From Hymenobacter jejuensis (lineage in GTDB: Bacteria; Bacteroidota; Bacteroidia; Cytophagales; Hymenobacteraceae), in the NCBI RefSeq assembly GCF_006337165.1, contig NZ_CP040896.1:1116001-1180000 (forward strand): a stretch of 64,000 nt of DNA, in the 5' to 3' direction. A program made the position numbers and the translations under genes. Of this stretch, positions 62,621-64,000 are shown one piece after another; the stretch's first letter is position 1, and each line of letters opens with the position of its first letter. A model generated the notes under the pieces. The model did not search any database and was not told the origin of the DNA. It saw nothing but the letters and a program-made list of their open reading frames with translations.

Positions 62621-63361
62621 ATGAAAGTAGCCTTATTCGTCCCGTGTTACGTGGACCAATTTTACCCGCAGGTCGGCGTAGCGTCGCTGCAGCTGCTGGA
62701 GAAACTAGGCGTAAAAGCTGATTTTCCGATGCAGCAAACCTGCTGCGGCCAACCGATGGCCAACAGTGGGTGCGAACGCGACGCGGTTCCGGTGTACCAG
62801 CATTTCGTCAAGACGTTTCGCGATTACGACTACGTAGTAGCGCCGGCGGGCAGCTGCGTGTACCACGTCCGGAAGCACTTCGACATCATCGACCAAACCA
62901 CAGAGGTTCAGCACGTTCGCACAAACACGCTGGAGTTAGTGGATTTCATCACCACCGTACTCGGCGTGACCGAAATTCCGGGCTCGTTTCCGCACAAAGT
63001 GGGTTTGCACCTAAGCTGCCACGGTCAGCGGGGCCTGCACCAGGCCAACGAATCGGAAATAACGCCGGTGCGCGATGGGCAGCTTCGGCGGCTTTTGTCG
63101 TCGCTGCAAGGCATTGAGCTAACGGAGCTGGACCGCAACGACGAATGCTGTGGCTTCGGCGGCACGTTCTGCGTGGCCGAAGAAGCCGTTTCGGCCCGCA
63201 TGGGCCAGGACCGGGTGCAGGACCACGTACGCAACGGCACCCAGGTACTCACCGGCGGCGACATGTCGTGCCTGATGCACTTGGAAGGCATTGTGCGCCG
63301 CCGCCAGCTCGGCATCAAGGTGATGCACGCCGCCGAATTACTTAATGGAAACCCTGTATGA
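62621..63361 (+). CDS. lutA: L-lactate utilisation protein LutA
   Basis: A 246-residue LutA/YkgE protein, one subunit of the LutABC complex that oxidises L-lactate to pyruvate. Two CCG (heterodisulfide reductase-like) repeats are present: FVPCYVDQFYPQVG...CCGQPMANSGC in the first half and LSCHGQRGLHQAN...NDECCGFGGTFCV in the second; their cysteines hold Fe-S clusters. The stop overlaps the lutB start by 4 bp (ATGA). Next to rhamnose genes it consumes the L-lactate formed from lactaldehyde. Confidence 0.92.
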   Translation: MKVALFVPCYVDQFYPQVGVASLQLLEKLGVKADFPMQQTCCGQPMANSGCERDAVPVYQHFVKTFRDYDYVVAPAGSCVYHVRKHFDIIDQTTEVQHVRTNTLELVDFITTVLGVTEIPGSFPHKVGLHLSCHGQRGLHQANESEITPVRDGQLRRLLSSLQGIELTELDRNDECCGFGGTFCVAEEAVSARMGQDRVQDHVRNGTQVLTGGDMSCLMHLEGIVRRRQLGIKVMHAAELLNGNPV

Positions 63362-64000
63362 ACCATAGCCATCCTGAGTTGGCGGAGCAATTCGTCAAGG
63401 ACGCGGAGCGCACCACCTGGCACGACGAAACCCTGTGGTTTGTGCGCCAAAAGCGCGACCGCTCGATCTATGCCATTCCCGAATTTCAGGAGTTGCGCGA
63501 GTTGGCTTCTCAGATTAAAAACCACACGCTCAGCCGCTTACACACCTACCTGACGCAGTTTGAAGAAGCGGCCCGCGCCAATGGCGTGCAAGTACATTGG
63601 GCCGCCAACGCCGAAGAACACAACGCCATTGTGCTGAACATTCTGCGGAAGCACGGGGCAGAACGCATCGTCAAAAGCAAGTCGATGCTGACGGAAGAAT
63701 GCCACCTGAACCCGTATTTGCTACAGCATGGTATTCAGGTAGTTGACACCGACCTAGGCGAACGCATTATTCAGTTTCGCAACGAGCCGCCCAGCCACGT
63801 GGTGCTACCGGCTATCCACCTGAAAAAAGAAGATGTGGGCGAAACATTTCACCTGCATCTGGGCACTCTCAAAGGCGAAAAAGATCCGCAAACCCTCACC
63901 GAAGCAGCCCGCCTGCACCTGCGCACCAAGTTCGTGTCGGGACAAGTAGCCATTTCGGGCGTCAACTTTGCCGTGGCCGAAACAGGCAGTGTGGTAGTGT
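63358..64000 (+). CDS. lutB: L-lactate utilisation protein LutB (3' end beyond window)
   Basis: The first 214 codons of a LutB-type protein, running off the right edge. It starts MNHSHPELAEQFVKDAERTT and shows the LUD-domain residues ERIVKSKSMLTEECHLNPYL, VVDTDLGERIIQFRNEPPSH and VSGVNFAV-like VAISGVNFAVAETGS. The ferredoxin-like cysteines expected after residue 300 lie outside the window. It overlaps lutA by 4 bp, so the operon is translationally coupled; lutC is expected next. Confidence 0.9.
   Translation, partial: MNHSHPELAEQFVKDAERTTWHDETLWFVRQKRDRSIYAIPEFQELRELASQIKNHTLSRLHTYLTQFEEAARANGVQVHWAANAEEHNAIVLNILRKHGAERIVKSKSMLTEECHLNPYLLQHGIQVVDTDLGERIIQFRNEPPSHVVLPAIHLKKEDVGETFHLHLGTLKGEKDPQTLTEAARLHLRTKFVSGQVAISGVNFAVAETGSVVV

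Overview
The window is a gene-dense stretch of a GC-rich member of the Bacteroidota, most likely Hymenobacter or a close relative (Cytophagales). The evidence is a SusC/SusD pair, an IPExxxVDY-type protein beside pyruvate kinase, a DUF3667 protein, the acpP-fabF-rnc order, Bacteroidota promoters (TTTG, about 19-20 nt, TAnnTTTG) and few Shine-Dalgarno sites. There is no rRNA, CRISPR array, prophage or transposase. One tRNA (Gln, UUG) is present.

Positions 1-13,200 hold housekeeping genes: lgt, nadE, the acpP-fabF-rnc cluster, pyk, rpsT, an MFS carrier, a YheT-type hydrolase, rsmG, and an ECF sigma factor translationally overlapped with a family 2 glycosyltransferase. Positions 13,200-33,600 continue with tgt, an LptF/LptG permease, an EamA carrier, ispE, a tightly coupled PglC-PglD-PglE-like sugar trio, a trans-sulfuration enzyme, atpD-atpC, tRNA-Gln, prs, rplY, pth, metG, a basic AT-hook-like protein, a lipoprotein, msrB, typA, acyP and nagA. 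Positions 33,600-48,700 are more accessory: a TonB receptor, a SpoU methyltransferase, a CHASE3-type histidine kinase with a single-domain response regulator, a Gly/Tyr-rich exported protein, an EndoIII-like glycosylase, a ZIP carrier, an ammonium channel, a broken pirin-like gene, an M28 peptidase, thrC with a LysR regulator, and a DUF3667 protein.

Positions 48,864-64,000 form one functional block for L-rhamnose and probably rhamnogalacturonan: SusD, SusC, a rhamnogalacturonan acetylesterase-like SGNH hydrolase, RhaT, a fused rhamnulose-1-phosphate aldolase/lactaldehyde dehydrogenase, a GntR regulator, rhamnose isomerase, rhamnulokinase, and LutA-LutB, which would carry the resulting L-lactate to pyruvate. 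Four transcription units in this block share a direct-repeat motif at a fixed distance upstream of a promoter-like TTTG, which suggests one regulon.

The most unusual signal is a dispersed 27-29 bp AT-rich imperfect palindrome (core close to TTGATWATCAA, ends ATAA...TTAT). At least 16 copies lie in the window, almost all intergenic and mostly just 3' of a gene. In three intact genes the element supplies the stop codon, and in a pirin-like gene it puts a stop inside the reading frame. Two other repeat families and several very long perfect hairpins are also present.
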